Program-made: the position numbers and the translations under genes | From: Candidatus Amesbacteria bacterium GW2011_GWA1_47_20 | Lineage (GTDB): Bacteria; Patescibacteriota; Microgenomatia; CAZETR01; Amesbacteraceae | Reading direction: 5' to 3' | NCBI GenBank assembly: GCA_001002405.1 | Contig: LCOA01000005.1 | Location: 1-36,604 of the forward strand | DNA: 36,604 bases | Part shown: positions 6,050 to 14,217 of the stretch, one piece after another | Layout of the letters: every line of letters begins with the position of its first letter | Position numbering within the stretch: position 1 is the first letter of the stretch | The notes under the pieces: model-generated | What the model was told of the DNA's origin: nothing | The model's input: the letters and a program-made list of their open reading frames with translations, nothing else | Database searches by the model: none

Positions 6050-8158
6050 ATGCCCAGATCACGCGCTTTCTTTGGCCGCAAGACATCGTTTAAGGTCAAA
6101 CTCAAAAAAACCACGATTTATTCTATTACCGCCGTCCTCCTTTTTGCCGCCGCCGGTCTTATCTGGCTGTCATTCACCAAACAAGGTTCTTTTCTCTCCA
6201 CTCTCCACTCTCTACTCTCTACTAAATTGGGTATCATCACCACTTTCTTCTTGCCCTTTCCTTTTATCGTTGGCGGGCTGATGCTGACCAAAATCCGCTC
6301 TTCCTTAGCCGAGCCCCACGTTTTTATCGGTAGTTTTGTAGTTTTGGCTGCTCTGGCCGGGTTGTCCCGCGGGGGTCAGTTAGGCGGTCAGCTCTGGCAG
6401 GGAAGCAGTGCCTTTTTATCTCCCCTGGGTGCCGGCCTCTTTTTAATCGCCGGTTTGTCCATCGGCATTATTATCATGTTCAACATTCCTTTTGAAGACG
6501 TCTTGGCTTTTTTTGTCAAAGCTCTCTCCAGAGCCAAAAGCCTTCTTTCCAAGTTCAAAAAAGTTCCGGAGGGCCCCACTCAAAGAGTTATTAAATTTTC
6601 TGGCATGACTCCCTCTCAACCCAAACTTCCCTTAACGCCCTCTCTCGCCCCGGCTTCTACTTTCCGCCCTCCCCCCCCACCTTCCGCCTCCGACTCTCCC
6701 TGGCATTTCCCTTCTCTCTCGCTGTTGTCCGAGAACATTTCCGGTAAAGCCGATCGGGGAGACACCAAAACCAACGCCGATACTATTGAAAAAACTCTGG
6801 ATGCTTTTGGCATTACCGCCAAAGTTACCGAAATCAATTATGGCCCGGCCGTTACCCAATATGCTTTGGAAGTAGCCATTGGCACCAAACTCTCCAAAAT
6901 CTCTGCGCTGTCCAACGATCTGGCCCTGGCTCTGGCCGCTCCCACCGGTCAAATTCGCATCGAGGCCCCCATCCCCGGCCGATCTCTAGTAGGCATTGAA
7001 CTCCCTAACCGCTCGCCCGAATTCGTGTCTTTGCGGAAAATGCTCGAGTCTGATCCTATGAAGCACCACAAAAGTAAACTGGCCGTCGCCTTGGGCCTGG
7101 ATGTTTCCGGTACTCCGCTCGTTGCTGATATTGCCAAGATGCCCCACGTCCTCATCGCCGGCGCCACCGGTTCCGGAAAATCCGTATGTATCAACGCTTT
7201 TATCGGCTCTCTGCTTTTTAGGGCCTCGCCTAGCGAGGTTAATCTCATCATGGTCGACCCCAAGCGCGTAGAGCTTACCAACTATAATGGTATTCCTCAT
7301 TTATTATCCCCCGTGATCGTTGAGCCCGCCAAAGTTCTCTCGGCTCTCAAATGGGCCACTGGTGAAATGGACCGCCGCTACAAACTTTTTGCCGAAGTTG
7401 GGGCTCGAAACATCGACGCCTACAACGAGCTTTCCGGCTTCCAAGCCTTGCCCTACATTATTATCATTATCGATGAATTGGCGGATATCATGCTCTACGC
7501 CCAAGTGGAAGTGGAAGACGCTATCACCAGAATTGCCCAAATGGCTCGGGCTACCGGCATTCATTTGGTTCTAGCTACCCAGCGCCCGTCGGTGGATATT
7601 ATTACTGGCCTTATCAAAGCCAATATTCCCACCCGCATCGCTTTTGCTGTGTCCTCCATGATTGATTCCAAAGTTATTATCGATCAACCCGGGGCCGAAA
7701 AACTTCTGGGCAGGGGAGACATGTTGTATATTCCTCCGGATCAAGCCAAACCTACTCGTATTCAGGGCGCATTCGTGTCTGATAAAGAGATCCACCAGCT
7801 CATTGAGTTTTTGAAGAAACAGGGAGTAGCCCCGCATTACACCGAGGAAGTCACTTCCATGCCGGTTGGCATTAAGGGTCGCGGAGGAAGCAGCTTTATT
7901 TCTCCCAATGGCGAAGACCGGGACCCGCTCTTTGAAGATGCCGTGCGATTAATTCTTTCTGCCAACAACGCCTCCGCTTCATTCCTGCAGCGTAAATTGA
8001 GTATTGGTTACGCCCGGGCCGCCCGCATCCTGGATGAACTCCAGCAAGCCGGTATCATTGGTCCGGCTGATGGGGCTAAGCCCCGGGAAATTCTCATTAG
8101 AAGCATAGATCAGCTAGGAAATGAAAACAGTCGGCCAAATTCTCCAAGCAACCCGTAA
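6050..8158 (+). CDS. ftsK: DNA translocase FtsK/SpoIIIE
   Basis: A 702-residue FtsK with four N-terminal membrane segments (about residues 20-150), a short Pro/Ser-rich linker (about 195-235), and the motor. The motor has Walker A GATGSGKSV around residue 371, 'LIMVDPKRVELTNYNGIPHLL', Walker B 'YIIIIIDELADIM' and 'HLVLATQRPSVDIITGLIKANIPTRIAF'. The C-terminal gamma winged helix (DPLFEDAVRLI...SASFLQRKLSIGYARAARILDELQQAGIIG) would read chromosome orientation signals. FtsK pumps DNA through the division septum. The linker is much shorter than in E. coli. I chose ATG 6050 because it follows a TATAAT box by 6 nt. A heptamer tandem array lies in the first periplasmic loop. The 3' end overlaps the RodZ-like gene by 38 nt. 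Confidence 0.96.
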   Translation: MPRSRAFFGRKTSFKVKLKKTTIYSITAVLLFAAAGLIWLSFTKQGSFLSTLHSLLSTKLGIITTFFLPFPFIVGGLMLTKIRSSLAEPHVFIGSFVVLAALAGLSRGGQLGGQLWQGSSAFLSPLGAGLFLIAGLSIGIIIMFNIPFEDVLAFFVKALSRAKSLLSKFKKVPEGPTQRVIKFSGMTPSQPKLPLTPSLAPASTFRPPPPPSASDSPWHFPSLSLLSENISGKADRGDTKTNADTIEKTLDAFGITAKVTEINYGPAVTQYALEVAIGTKLSKISALSNDLALALAAPTGQIRIEAPIPGRSLVGIELPNRSPEFVSLRKMLESDPMKHHKSKLAVALGLDVSGTPLVADIAKMPHVLIAGATGSGKSVCINAFIGSLLFRASPSEVNLIMVDPKRVELTNYNGIPHLLSPVIVEPAKVLSALKWATGEMDRRYKLFAEVGARNIDAYNELSGFQALPYIIIIIDELADIMLYAQVEVEDAITRIAQMARATGIHLVLATQRPSVDIITGLIKANIPTRIAFAVSSMIDSKVIIDQPGAEKLLGRGDMLYIPPDQAKPTRIQGAFVSDKEIHQLIEFLKKQGVAPHYTEEVTSMPVGIKGRGGSSFISPNGEDRDPLFEDAVRLILSANNASASFLQRKLSIGYARAARILDELQQAGIIGPADGAKPREILIRSIDQLGNENSRPNSPSNP
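6194..6224 (+). repeat. Heptamer tandem repeat inside ftsK
   Basis: Four head-to-tail 7-bp units, CTCTCCA, CTCTCCA, CTCTCTA and CTCTCTA, followed by CTA, 31 bp in total. They encode LSTLHSLLST in the loop between the first and second membrane segments. The unit length and ending match the array at 4203-4233. Confidence 0.9.
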
Positions 8159-8753
8159 CGCCCAAAAGCTCGACCTCAAGGACGTTTCGCGTATCACTCG
8201 CATCCGGGACCGCTTCCTGGAAGCCGTCGAGGCAGACGATTACTCCCAATTGCCCTCTGGTGCCGTCGCCCGGGGCTTTATCAGAAACTACAGCGAGTTT
8301 TTGGGATTAAAGCCGGAAAGCATCTTGGCCGTCTTTCGCCGGGATTTCGTGGAAAATGAAGCCGGCCAAGTCGTTCCCCGGGGACTGGCTCAGCCCGTTT
8401 CCGAAGTTAGTCTGTGGACCCCCAGAACCACTATCATCGCCATCATTACTTTTATTTTCACTCTTTTTGGGGCCTATTTAATTTATCAATACCGGGTGCT
8501 CACCGGCCCGCCCCCTCTGCGCCTGGTGGCCCCGGCAGATAAATTAGAAACCACAGATACCACCATCGAAATTGTAGGCATCACCAGCCCGGAAGCCACC
8601 ATTTCGATTAACGGTGATCTGGTGGTTTTAGAAAAAGGCGGTCGGTTCTTTCTCCGTCTGCCCCTGACAGATGGCGAAAATACTATTTCTATTATTGCCA
8701 CTTCCAAATCTGGTAAAACAGCAAGTCAAATCCGTACTATTATTAAAAAATGA
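8121..8753 (+). CDS. RodZ-like HTH membrane protein
   Basis: A 210-residue protein. Residues 1-75 form a RodZ-type helix-turn-helix (HTH_25): 'VGQILQATRNAQKLDLKDVSRITRIRDRFLEAVEADDYSQLPSGAVARGFIRNYSEFLGL'. One membrane segment follows at about 98-120 (TTIIAIITFIFTLFGAYLIYQY). The outer part (about 130-210) resembles an Ig-like bacterial surface domain with 'GITSPEATISINGDLVVLEKGGRFFLRLPLTDGENTISIIATSKSGKTAS'. RodZ links the cytoskeleton to cell shape; whether this protein does so is inference. It overlaps ftsK by 38 nt and its stop overlaps the next start as ATGA, so it is part of the ftsK transcription unit. Confidence 0.8.
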   Translation: MKTVGQILQATRNAQKLDLKDVSRITRIRDRFLEAVEADDYSQLPSGAVARGFIRNYSEFLGLKPESILAVFRRDFVENEAGQVVPRGLAQPVSEVSLWTPRTTIIAIITFIFTLFGAYLIYQYRVLTGPPPLRLVAPADKLETTDTTIEIVGITSPEATISINGDLVVLEKGGRFFLRLPLTDGENTISIIATSKSGKTASQIRTIIKK

Positions 8754-8953
8754 CCAACCTCGCTCAATTCTTACTAGTCGTAGTCATTATCACCCTCACT
8801 TTACTTTTGGTATTTGTAGCCTTTGAAGCCGTTCTTCTTCTGCGCGATATCCGCGCCGCCGTCAAACAGTTCAATGGCAAATCCCCCAAAGAACTCTCCG
8901 CCCACCTCCGCCGCTTCTTTCACCAATCGGGCCGCCCTCTCAAACCATCTTGA
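8750..8953 (+). CDS. Small single-span membrane protein
   Basis: A 67-residue protein with one long hydrophobic segment (about residues 4-32, AQFLLVVVIITLTLLLVFVAFEAVLLL) and a basic cytoplasmic-type tail. I do not recognise a family. The start overlaps the RodZ-like stop as ATGA, and the TGA stop sits inside the -35 box (TTGACA) of the following toxin-antitoxin promoter. The coupling to the upstream gene suggests it is translated, and it may belong to the envelope or division functions of the ftsK unit. Confidence 0.65.
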   Translation: MTNLAQFLLVVVIITLTLLLVFVAFEAVLLLRDIRAAVKQFNGKSPKELSAHLRRFFHQSGRPLKPS

Positions 8954-8987
8954 CAAACCAAATCTTATGTACTAACATCGTTAGTAC
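8950..8987 (+). promoter_or_regulatory. Promoter with palindromic operator for the AbrB/MazE-Doc module
   Basis: TTGACA at 8950-8955, a 17-nt spacer and TAACAT at 8973-8978 make a good promoter. A perfect 8-bp inverted repeat, GTACTAAC-ATC-GTTAGTAC at 8969-8987, covers the -10 box and ends one base before the ATG at 8989. This position fits repression by the dimeric antitoxin encoded directly downstream. The predicted leader is about 4 nt. Confidence 0.85.
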
Positions 8988-8988
8988 A

Positions 8989-9234
8989 ATGCAAATTCAA
9001 ACAGTTTTTCAAGCCGGTAATAGTGACGTCGTGGCACTCGCACGTGAATTGGGTTTCAAAAGAGGAGACAAGGTTGTCGTGGAAAAAGTTTCTGATAATG
9101 AAAATCTTGTTACGATCAAAAAAGTATCCGCCAAAAAAACAAAAAATTCAGCCTCCGGCGCGGAATTTAAGAAATGGTTAGATAATGTGTTGGTAGAAGA
9201 TGCCGAAATCCTCGACGAATTGGCAAACCGTTAG
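8989..9234 (+). CDS. AbrB/MazE-type (SpoVT-AbrB fold) antitoxin
   Basis: An 81-residue protein whose first 45 residues are the swapped-hairpin AbrB fold: 'MQIQTVFQAGNSDVVALARELGFKRGDKVVVEKV', with the family pattern G-N-S-x-x-V and G-D-x-V. A basic linker (KKVSAKKTKNSA) leads to an acidic helix (KWLDNVLVEDAEILDELANR) that would bind the toxin. A longer frame begins at 8950 inside the promoter, but ATG 8989 fits both the promoter and the domain start. It overlaps the Doc toxin by 35 nt. Doc toxins are classically paired with Phd antitoxins, so this pairing is a swapped combination. Confidence 0.85.
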   Translation: MQIQTVFQAGNSDVVALARELGFKRGDKVVVEKVSDNENLVTIKKVSAKKTKNSASGAEFKKWLDNVLVEDAEILDELANR

Positions 9235-9610
9235 CATCGATCAGGTTTACGAAATACACAAAAGTATTGTAAAACGAGCCGGTACCATAGCTTCCGTACG
9301 TGATTTTGCCTTGCTGCATTCAGCCGTCGAACGGCCCAAAGCCACCTATATGGGCCAGGATTTATATCCGACACTTTTTCTTAAAGCCGCGGCTCTTCTT
9401 CAATCTTTATGTCTTAACCACCCGTTCACAGACGCTAACAAGAGAACAGCTTGGATTACCACCAAGCGGTTTCTTCACGTCAACGATCTTCACCTCAAAT
9501 CAAATCGTAAAGAAGCCGCAGACTTTATGGTTTATGTGGACAATTCCAAGCCGGAAATTAAGGAAATCTCCTCCTGGCTCAAACTCCACAGCAACATTCG
9601 TTCCACCTAA
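9200..9610 (+). CDS. Doc-family (Fic fold) toxin
   Basis: A 136-residue death-on-curing protein. The Fic/Doc active-site motif is H74-PFTDAN-K81-R82 in 'LNHPFTDANKRTAW', with Lys in place of the Gly found in adenylylating Fic enzymes. That Lys is the signature of Doc kinases, which phosphorylate elongation factor Tu. The leading 'VYEIHKSIVKRAG...LLHSAVERPKATYMGQDLYPTLFLKAAALLQSL' is also typical. ATG 9200 overlaps the antitoxin by 35 nt. The TAA stop lies in the loop of a perfect hairpin at 9600-9620. Confidence 0.93.
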   Translation: MPKSSTNWQTVSIDQVYEIHKSIVKRAGTIASVRDFALLHSAVERPKATYMGQDLYPTLFLKAAALLQSLCLNHPFTDANKRTAWITTKRFLHVNDLHLKSNRKEAADFMVYVDNSKPEIKEISSWLKLHSNIRST

Positions 9611-9620
9611 GAGGTGGAAC
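9600..9620. terminator. Stem-loop between convergent genes
   Basis: A perfect 8-bp stem, GTTCCACC with loop TAAGA and GGTGGAAC, sits between the 3' ends of the doc gene and the minus-strand secreted protein gene. It holds the doc stop codon. No U-tract follows on either strand, so it may be an RNA-end stabiliser or a weak bidirectional terminator. Confidence 0.5.
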
Positions 9621-9624
9621 AATA

Positions 9625-10350
9625 TCACTTCCTACACTCAGGTGGGAGTGGACAACCACATTTATCTTCTCCCGGACTAACAATTACTCCGCCTTTACAG
9701 AAATTCGGTGGAACGGTGGTATACATTGGACAAGGCCCACAATCTTCCGGGAGAAACTTAAACGTGGAGAGGATTTGATCCAAAAGTTCTGGATTCCGCT
9801 CTCTTTGTTGCATATGGATTATCAACTTTGGCTTTACAGCCTCCGAAGGAAAGCTGTTGATAAAAATTAGCCGACTTGTACATCCATATCCATTCGTTTT
9901 GTATGAAAAATCTGCCACTTGGCCATTAAAATTGGTGCTTGTCACAGACTGAAATGCTGAATAATTTTCTCGTGCATCGTATTTGGAGATGTTAAACCAC
10001 CTTGGGCAAATCCCCATAATTTCTCTGGGATCGGGTGGGTCTATAGCCAGTTGTATATTTGTCTCGGTTTCAGTAACCCTCAGATTGGGTGGATACTGAA
10101 AGCCAACACCTAGTTTGTAGTTAGTGTATGTTTTCCAGTTAGCGGTTGGATCGACGGATGGGGAAGGAGTGGGGGAGGCGGTTACATAAGCAGCCGGTTT
10201 TTGATAGCTCTTCAAAAATATTCCAATCCCAATTCCCACTCCCAGCATGAGCGCACATACGCCAACCCACAGCCAGATATTTGGTTTGGCAGGAGATTCC
10301 GGAGTCATGGAAATTAGGAGCGGGGAAGTCGGAATCGACCGCTCTTCCAT
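9625..10350 (-). CDS. Membrane-anchored extracellular protein with Cys-rich tail
   Basis: A 241-residue protein of unknown function. A short cytoplasmic N-terminus is followed by one membrane segment (about residues 25-48, IWLWVGVCALMLGVGIGIGIF), a Thr/Ser/Pro linker (TASPTPSPSVDP), and an extracellular domain beginning 'NWKTYTNYKLGVGFQYPPNLRV'. That opening is a pattern common in surface proteins of this group. The last 40 residues hold seven cysteines (CGPCPMYTTVPPNFCKGG...CGCPLPPECRK) and may form a small disulfide-stabilised knot. I chose ATG 10350 because a TACAAT box precedes it by 6 nt; a longer start exists at 10377. It is transcribed divergently from alaS with only 14 bp between the two ATGs. 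Confidence 0.75.
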   Translation of the reverse strand: MEERSIPTSPLLISMTPESPAKPNIWLWVGVCALMLGVGIGIGIFLKSYQKPAAYVTASPTPSPSVDPTANWKTYTNYKLGVGFQYPPNLRVTETETNIQLAIDPPDPREIMGICPRWFNISKYDARENYSAFQSVTSTNFNGQVADFSYKTNGYGCTSRLIFINSFPSEAVKPKLIIHMQQRERNPELLDQILSTFKFLPEDCGPCPMYTTVPPNFCKGGVIVSPGEDKCGCPLPPECRK

Positions 10351-10352
10351 GT

Positions 10353-10362
10353 TAAAATTGTA
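10353..10362. promoter_or_regulatory. Interlocked divergent -10 boxes
   Basis: On the + strand TAAAAT (10353-10358) lies 6 nt before the alaS ATG at 10365. On the - strand TACAAT (10362-10357) lies 6 nt before the ATG of the secreted protein gene at 10350. The two boxes share two base pairs. Both genes are therefore predicted to be leaderless, and polymerase cannot occupy both at once. Confidence 0.65.
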
Positions 10363-10364
10363 CC

Positions 10365-12125
10365 ATGGTTTCTGCAAACGACGTTAGAGCCAAATATTTG
10401 CAGTTTTTCAAGGATAGGGGACATATCAAAATTCCTTCGGCCCTACTAGTTCCTGAAAACGACCCCACCACACTCTTCACGTCCTCTGGCATGCAACCCC
10501 TAGTTCAAAATTTATTGGGTCAGCCCCATCCGGCGGGCAAAAGATTAGTCAACTCTCAAAAATGTTTTCGGGCCCAAGATATTGATGAAGTTGGGGACAA
10601 TCGTCACACCACTTTTTTTGAAATGCTTGGTAACTGGTCACTAGGAGATTATTTCAAAGAAGAACAACTGGCTTGGTTTTATGAGTTTCTAACCAAAGAA
10701 CTCAAACTACCAGAAGAAAAATTAGCAGTTTCCGTATTTGAAGGGGACAACCAAATTCCTCGCGACGAAGAATCAGCAGCCATTTGGAAAAAGTTAGGAG
10801 TGCCTAAAAATCGGATTTTTTATTATGGTGTAAAGAAAAACTGGTGGAGCAGATCTGGAGTTCCCGAGAGTATGCCAGCTGGTGAACCGGGAGGTCCAGA
10901 CTCCGAAGTTTTTTATGAATTTACAGACATCAAACATAACCCTAAGTTTGGTGACCAGTGTCATCCCAACTGTGATTGTGGTCGCTTCTTAGAAATTGGC
11001 AACTCGGTTTTTATGCAGTATCAAAAACAAGCAGACAGCTCATTCAAAGAACTACCCCAAAAAAATGTCGACTTCGGTGGGGGACTCGAACGTCTCACCG
11101 CAGCAGCTAGTGACGAACCAGACATATTTCAGACCGATTCATTTAAACAAATTATCCAAACAATAGAGTACGTTACTCAAAAGAAATACGTCGATCACCC
11201 TCAATATATGAGAATTATCGCCGACCATATTAAAGCTGCCACCTTTTTGATTTCAGATGGGGCTACCCCTTCAAACAAAGCTCAAGGATACATGACCCGA
11301 CGCCTTATTCGTCAAGCAGCAGTCAAGCTTCGTCAACTTCAAGTAGATTCTCAGTGGCATATTGAGAAAATCTGCCGTAGTGTAATTGAGACCTACAAAA
11401 ATATTTATTTCAAAAATCTCAAGTACCCTGAAGATATTCCTGATTGGATATCTATGGAAACGCAAAAGTTTTCTCAAACTTTAGACAAAGGCTTAAAACT
11501 ATTGGGTCAAGTTTCTCCATTCGACCTTTATCAGTCGTATGGTTTTCCCCCAGAAGTAATTGAGGAGCTGTATCAAGAGAAAGGATTAAAGTTAAATAAA
11601 GAAGAATTTGCGAAATCCCGGACTAGACACCAGGAAGAATCCCGCACCGCTTCTCAAGGTATGTTCAAGGGAGGGCTGCAGGATCAGTCTGAAATTGTGA
11701 CCAAATACCACACCGCTACGCATTTGTTGCATGCGGCGTTGAGGAAAGTTTTAGGGAACCACGTTTCCCAAAAAGGCAGCAATATTACCGCCGACAGATT
11801 ACGTTTCGACTTTTCTCACCCCGAAAAGCTTACCGATGAACAAATCAAACAAGTCGAGGATTTAATTAATGCCAAAATTGCAGCAGATGTTAAAGTAGAG
11901 TGCGTAGAGATGCCAAAAAGTCAAGCTTTGGCCGAAGGCGCCCTCGCCTTTTTCCCAGAGAAATACCCAGATGTGACTTCAGTTTACACCATTGACGACT
12001 TTTCCAAAGAGTTATGCGGCGGTCCTCATGTGCAAAGCACGGGGGAAATTGGTAGGATAAAGATAACCCGCCAGGAAGCGGTATCTGCTGGCGTCCGCCG
12101 TATTTATGCAACTGCCATTTCTTAA
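10365..12125 (+). CDS. alaS: Alanyl-tRNA synthetase, short form without C-Ala domain
   Basis: A 586-residue enzyme that charges tRNA-Ala, about 290 residues shorter than the usual bacterial form. The catalytic domain opens with 'VRAKYLQFFKDRGHIKIPSALLVPENDPTTLFTSSGMQPL' and continues through 'RLVNSQKCFRAQDIDEVGDNRHTTFFEMLGNWS' and 'FGGGLERL'. A reduced tRNA-recognition region follows. The editing domain has the zinc motif HTATH near residue 450 and CGGPH near residue 554. It ends right after 'TGEIGRIKITRQEAVSAGVRRIYA', so the C-terminal C-Ala domain is missing. The lack of C-Ala appears clean, not frameshifted. It overlaps the next gene by 20 nt and starts from the divergent promoter. Confidence 0.96.
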   Translation: MVSANDVRAKYLQFFKDRGHIKIPSALLVPENDPTTLFTSSGMQPLVQNLLGQPHPAGKRLVNSQKCFRAQDIDEVGDNRHTTFFEMLGNWSLGDYFKEEQLAWFYEFLTKELKLPEEKLAVSVFEGDNQIPRDEESAAIWKKLGVPKNRIFYYGVKKNWWSRSGVPESMPAGEPGGPDSEVFYEFTDIKHNPKFGDQCHPNCDCGRFLEIGNSVFMQYQKQADSSFKELPQKNVDFGGGLERLTAAASDEPDIFQTDSFKQIIQTIEYVTQKKYVDHPQYMRIIADHIKAATFLISDGATPSNKAQGYMTRRLIRQAAVKLRQLQVDSQWHIEKICRSVIETYKNIYFKNLKYPEDIPDWISMETQKFSQTLDKGLKLLGQVSPFDLYQSYGFPPEVIEELYQEKGLKLNKEEFAKSRTRHQEESRTASQGMFKGGLQDQSEIVTKYHTATHLLHAALRKVLGNHVSQKGSNITADRLRFDFSHPEKLTDEQIKQVEDLINAKIAADVKVECVEMPKSQALAEGALAFFPEKYPDVTSVYTIDDFSKELCGGPHVQSTGEIGRIKITRQEAVSAGVRRIYATAIS

Positions 12126-14217
12126 AAAATCTCCTAACACTTCCACCCGGGAATACTTTTTTGCCCTGGAGATAGATCACGGTTTAATTAAAAGTGCCGT
12201 CTGGTCCGTTATCAACGACAAACCCCAAGTTCTGGCTGTGAGTAGCAACCAGTCCTGGGACGACAAATCCGAAGATTCCCTGATTACCGCCGCCGATGCG
12301 GCACTTTCCGACGCCACTTCTCATCTGGACCCCACTGGAAAAGTAAATATCCACAAAGTCATTTTTGGCCTCCCCGCAGATTGGGTTGGGGCAGACAAAA
12401 TTTCCTCCACCCAGCTTCACCACCTCAAGGCCCTATCCGAAAAACTCGACCTTCAACCGATGGGCTTTGTGGTTACTCCGGAAGCCGCTACCAAGTATTT
12501 ACAGTTCACCGAAGGCGTTCCTCCCACTACCATCCTTATAGGTTTCTGGCCACATATCCTAGAAATCACTCTGGTCCGTTTAGGCAAAATCGACGGCACC
12601 CAGCTTGTCCACAAAAGTGCCCATTTGGCAGATGATGTAGTCGAGGGTCTGTCCAGATTTTCCGATATCGATATGCTGCCCTCGCGTATGTTGCTCTACG
12701 ATTCCGGCATAGATTTAGAGGAGATCAAGCAACTGCTTCTTGCCCATCCCTGGCAGGCTCCTACCAAACACCTGCCTTTCCTGCATTTTCCCAAAGTCGA
12801 AATATTGCCGTCGGATTTCACTATCCGGGCCATCGCTCTCTCTGGTGGGTCCGAGGTGGCTCAGGCCACCGGCCTCATTAATTCTGCTAGTGAGACGGCC
12901 GTGGAACAAGAGACCGTTTCTGAACCAGCCCATTCTGCAGCTGACCTGGGTTTTGTTAAAGATGTGGATATCATTACCCAATCTCCACCCCCGCCTCCGC
13001 CGGCACCCTCACCCCCACCACCCCCACCCCCGCCTCCGACTCCCAAACCCAAACTCCGCCTTCCCCACATTCGGCTTCCGGAGTTTAAACTCCCCAGGAT
13101 TCAACTGCCCGCAATGGCTGCCATTTCCGTATTGGTGCTTGCAGTAATGATTGGCGGATTGACTGCAGCTTACTGGTATTTGCCCAAGGCCGAAGTGATT
13201 TTGTTCGTCACTCCCAAAAACCTCGAGCATCAATTTGAGCTAGTAGCCGGCGGCAAAGATTTGCCGGCCGAAAGTATGGAGGCCGCAGTATCAGCAGACA
13301 AATCCATTTCTACTACCGGATCCAAATTAGTGGGCGACAAAGCCACGGGGGCAGTCTCTATAGCCAACAACGCCAAGACTGCTCGTTCTTTTCCTGCCGG
13401 GACTATACTCACTTCACCGTCGGGTCTGAAATTTGTTCTAGACGAAACAGTTGCAGTGGCTTCAGGTAGCGGTGATGTTTTTAATCCACAACCTGCCAAG
13501 GCCGTGGCCAAAATCACTGCCTCGCAAATTGGAGGAGACTACAATTTATCAGCGGGCACAGTTTTCAGAGTTGGCACGTATGCCGAAACCGAAACCGCCG
13601 CCAAGAACGACGCCGCCATTTCCGGCGGGACCAGTCGGCAAGCCAAAGTGGTGTCTAAGGATGATGCGGCCAAACTTCGTGCTGACCTGTCCGAAAGCTT
13701 GAAAAGCATAGCCAAGGATGAATTATCTCAAAAAGTCAGCTCCGAAGACCAACTTATCACCGAATCCATAAGTCTCCTATCGCTCTCTGAAAGTTTTGAT
13801 CACAAAGTAGACGAAGAGGCAGATAATGTAACTCTTAAGCTTTCCGCTACCGCCCGTGGTCTGGTGGTTTCTAAATCCGAACTCCAGTCCATCATCGATG
13901 CCCAAGTTAATCCTCAAATTCCTGCTGGGTATGTTTTCGACACCGACGTTACCCAGAGCATGGCCGTCAAAAAAGCCGACAAAACCACCGCGACTTTCCA
14001 GGTACATGTTGCCGCCCAGTTATTACCCCAAATGGACGTGAGCCAAATTGCCAAAGATCTTACCGGCAAATACCCCGACCGGGCCAAAGAGTATCTCCAA
14101 TCCCTGCCAGCCGTGGGTCAAATCGACATTCTTATTTCTCCCAAAATGCCCGCATTCTTAGCCACTTTACCCCGCATCTCTAAAAATATTACTGTTTCTG
14201 TCCGTCCCTTGAAGTAA
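12106..14217 (+). CDS. PilM/actin-like N-terminus, Pro-rich linker, membrane span and large extracellular domain
   Basis: A 703-residue protein. Residues 1-260 look like a degenerate PilM/FtsA actin fold: 'YFFALEIDHGLIKSAVWSVINDKPQVLAV', 'VIFGLPADWVG', 'GFVVTPEAATKYL'. A run of prolines covers about 295-315, and a repeated basic segment (LRLPHIRLPEFKLPRIQLP) leads to one membrane span at about 343-365. The outer region (about 370-703) is Ala/Ser/Thr-rich beta structure of the kind seen in baseplate-J-like surface proteins ('TGAVSIANNAKTARSFPAGTILTSPSGLKFVLDETVAVASG'). It overlaps alaS by 20 nt and shares a base with the sortase-like gene start. It may be a surface or pilus-assembly component; function is unproven. 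Confidence 0.7.
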   Translation: MQLPFLKKSPNTSTREYFFALEIDHGLIKSAVWSVINDKPQVLAVSSNQSWDDKSEDSLITAADAALSDATSHLDPTGKVNIHKVIFGLPADWVGADKISSTQLHHLKALSEKLDLQPMGFVVTPEAATKYLQFTEGVPPTTILIGFWPHILEITLVRLGKIDGTQLVHKSAHLADDVVEGLSRFSDIDMLPSRMLLYDSGIDLEEIKQLLLAHPWQAPTKHLPFLHFPKVEILPSDFTIRAIALSGGSEVAQATGLINSASETAVEQETVSEPAHSAADLGFVKDVDIITQSPPPPPPAPSPPPPPPPPPTPKPKLRLPHIRLPEFKLPRIQLPAMAAISVLVLAVMIGGLTAAYWYLPKAEVILFVTPKNLEHQFELVAGGKDLPAESMEAAVSADKSISTTGSKLVGDKATGAVSIANNAKTARSFPAGTILTSPSGLKFVLDETVAVASGSGDVFNPQPAKAVAKITASQIGGDYNLSAGTVFRVGTYAETETAAKNDAAISGGTSRQAKVVSKDDAAKLRADLSESLKSIAKDELSQKVSSEDQLITESISLLSLSESFDHKVDEEADNVTLKLSATARGLVVSKSELQSIIDAQVNPQIPAGYVFDTDVTQSMAVKKADKTTATFQVHVAAQLLPQMDVSQIAKDLTGKYPDRAKEYLQSLPAVGQIDILISPKMPAFLATLPRISKNITVSVRPLK

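Noticed and set aside
12985-13040. C-rich repeated tract as a tandem-repeat element
   Set aside because: It is explained as codons for a polyproline linker in the PilM-like protein.
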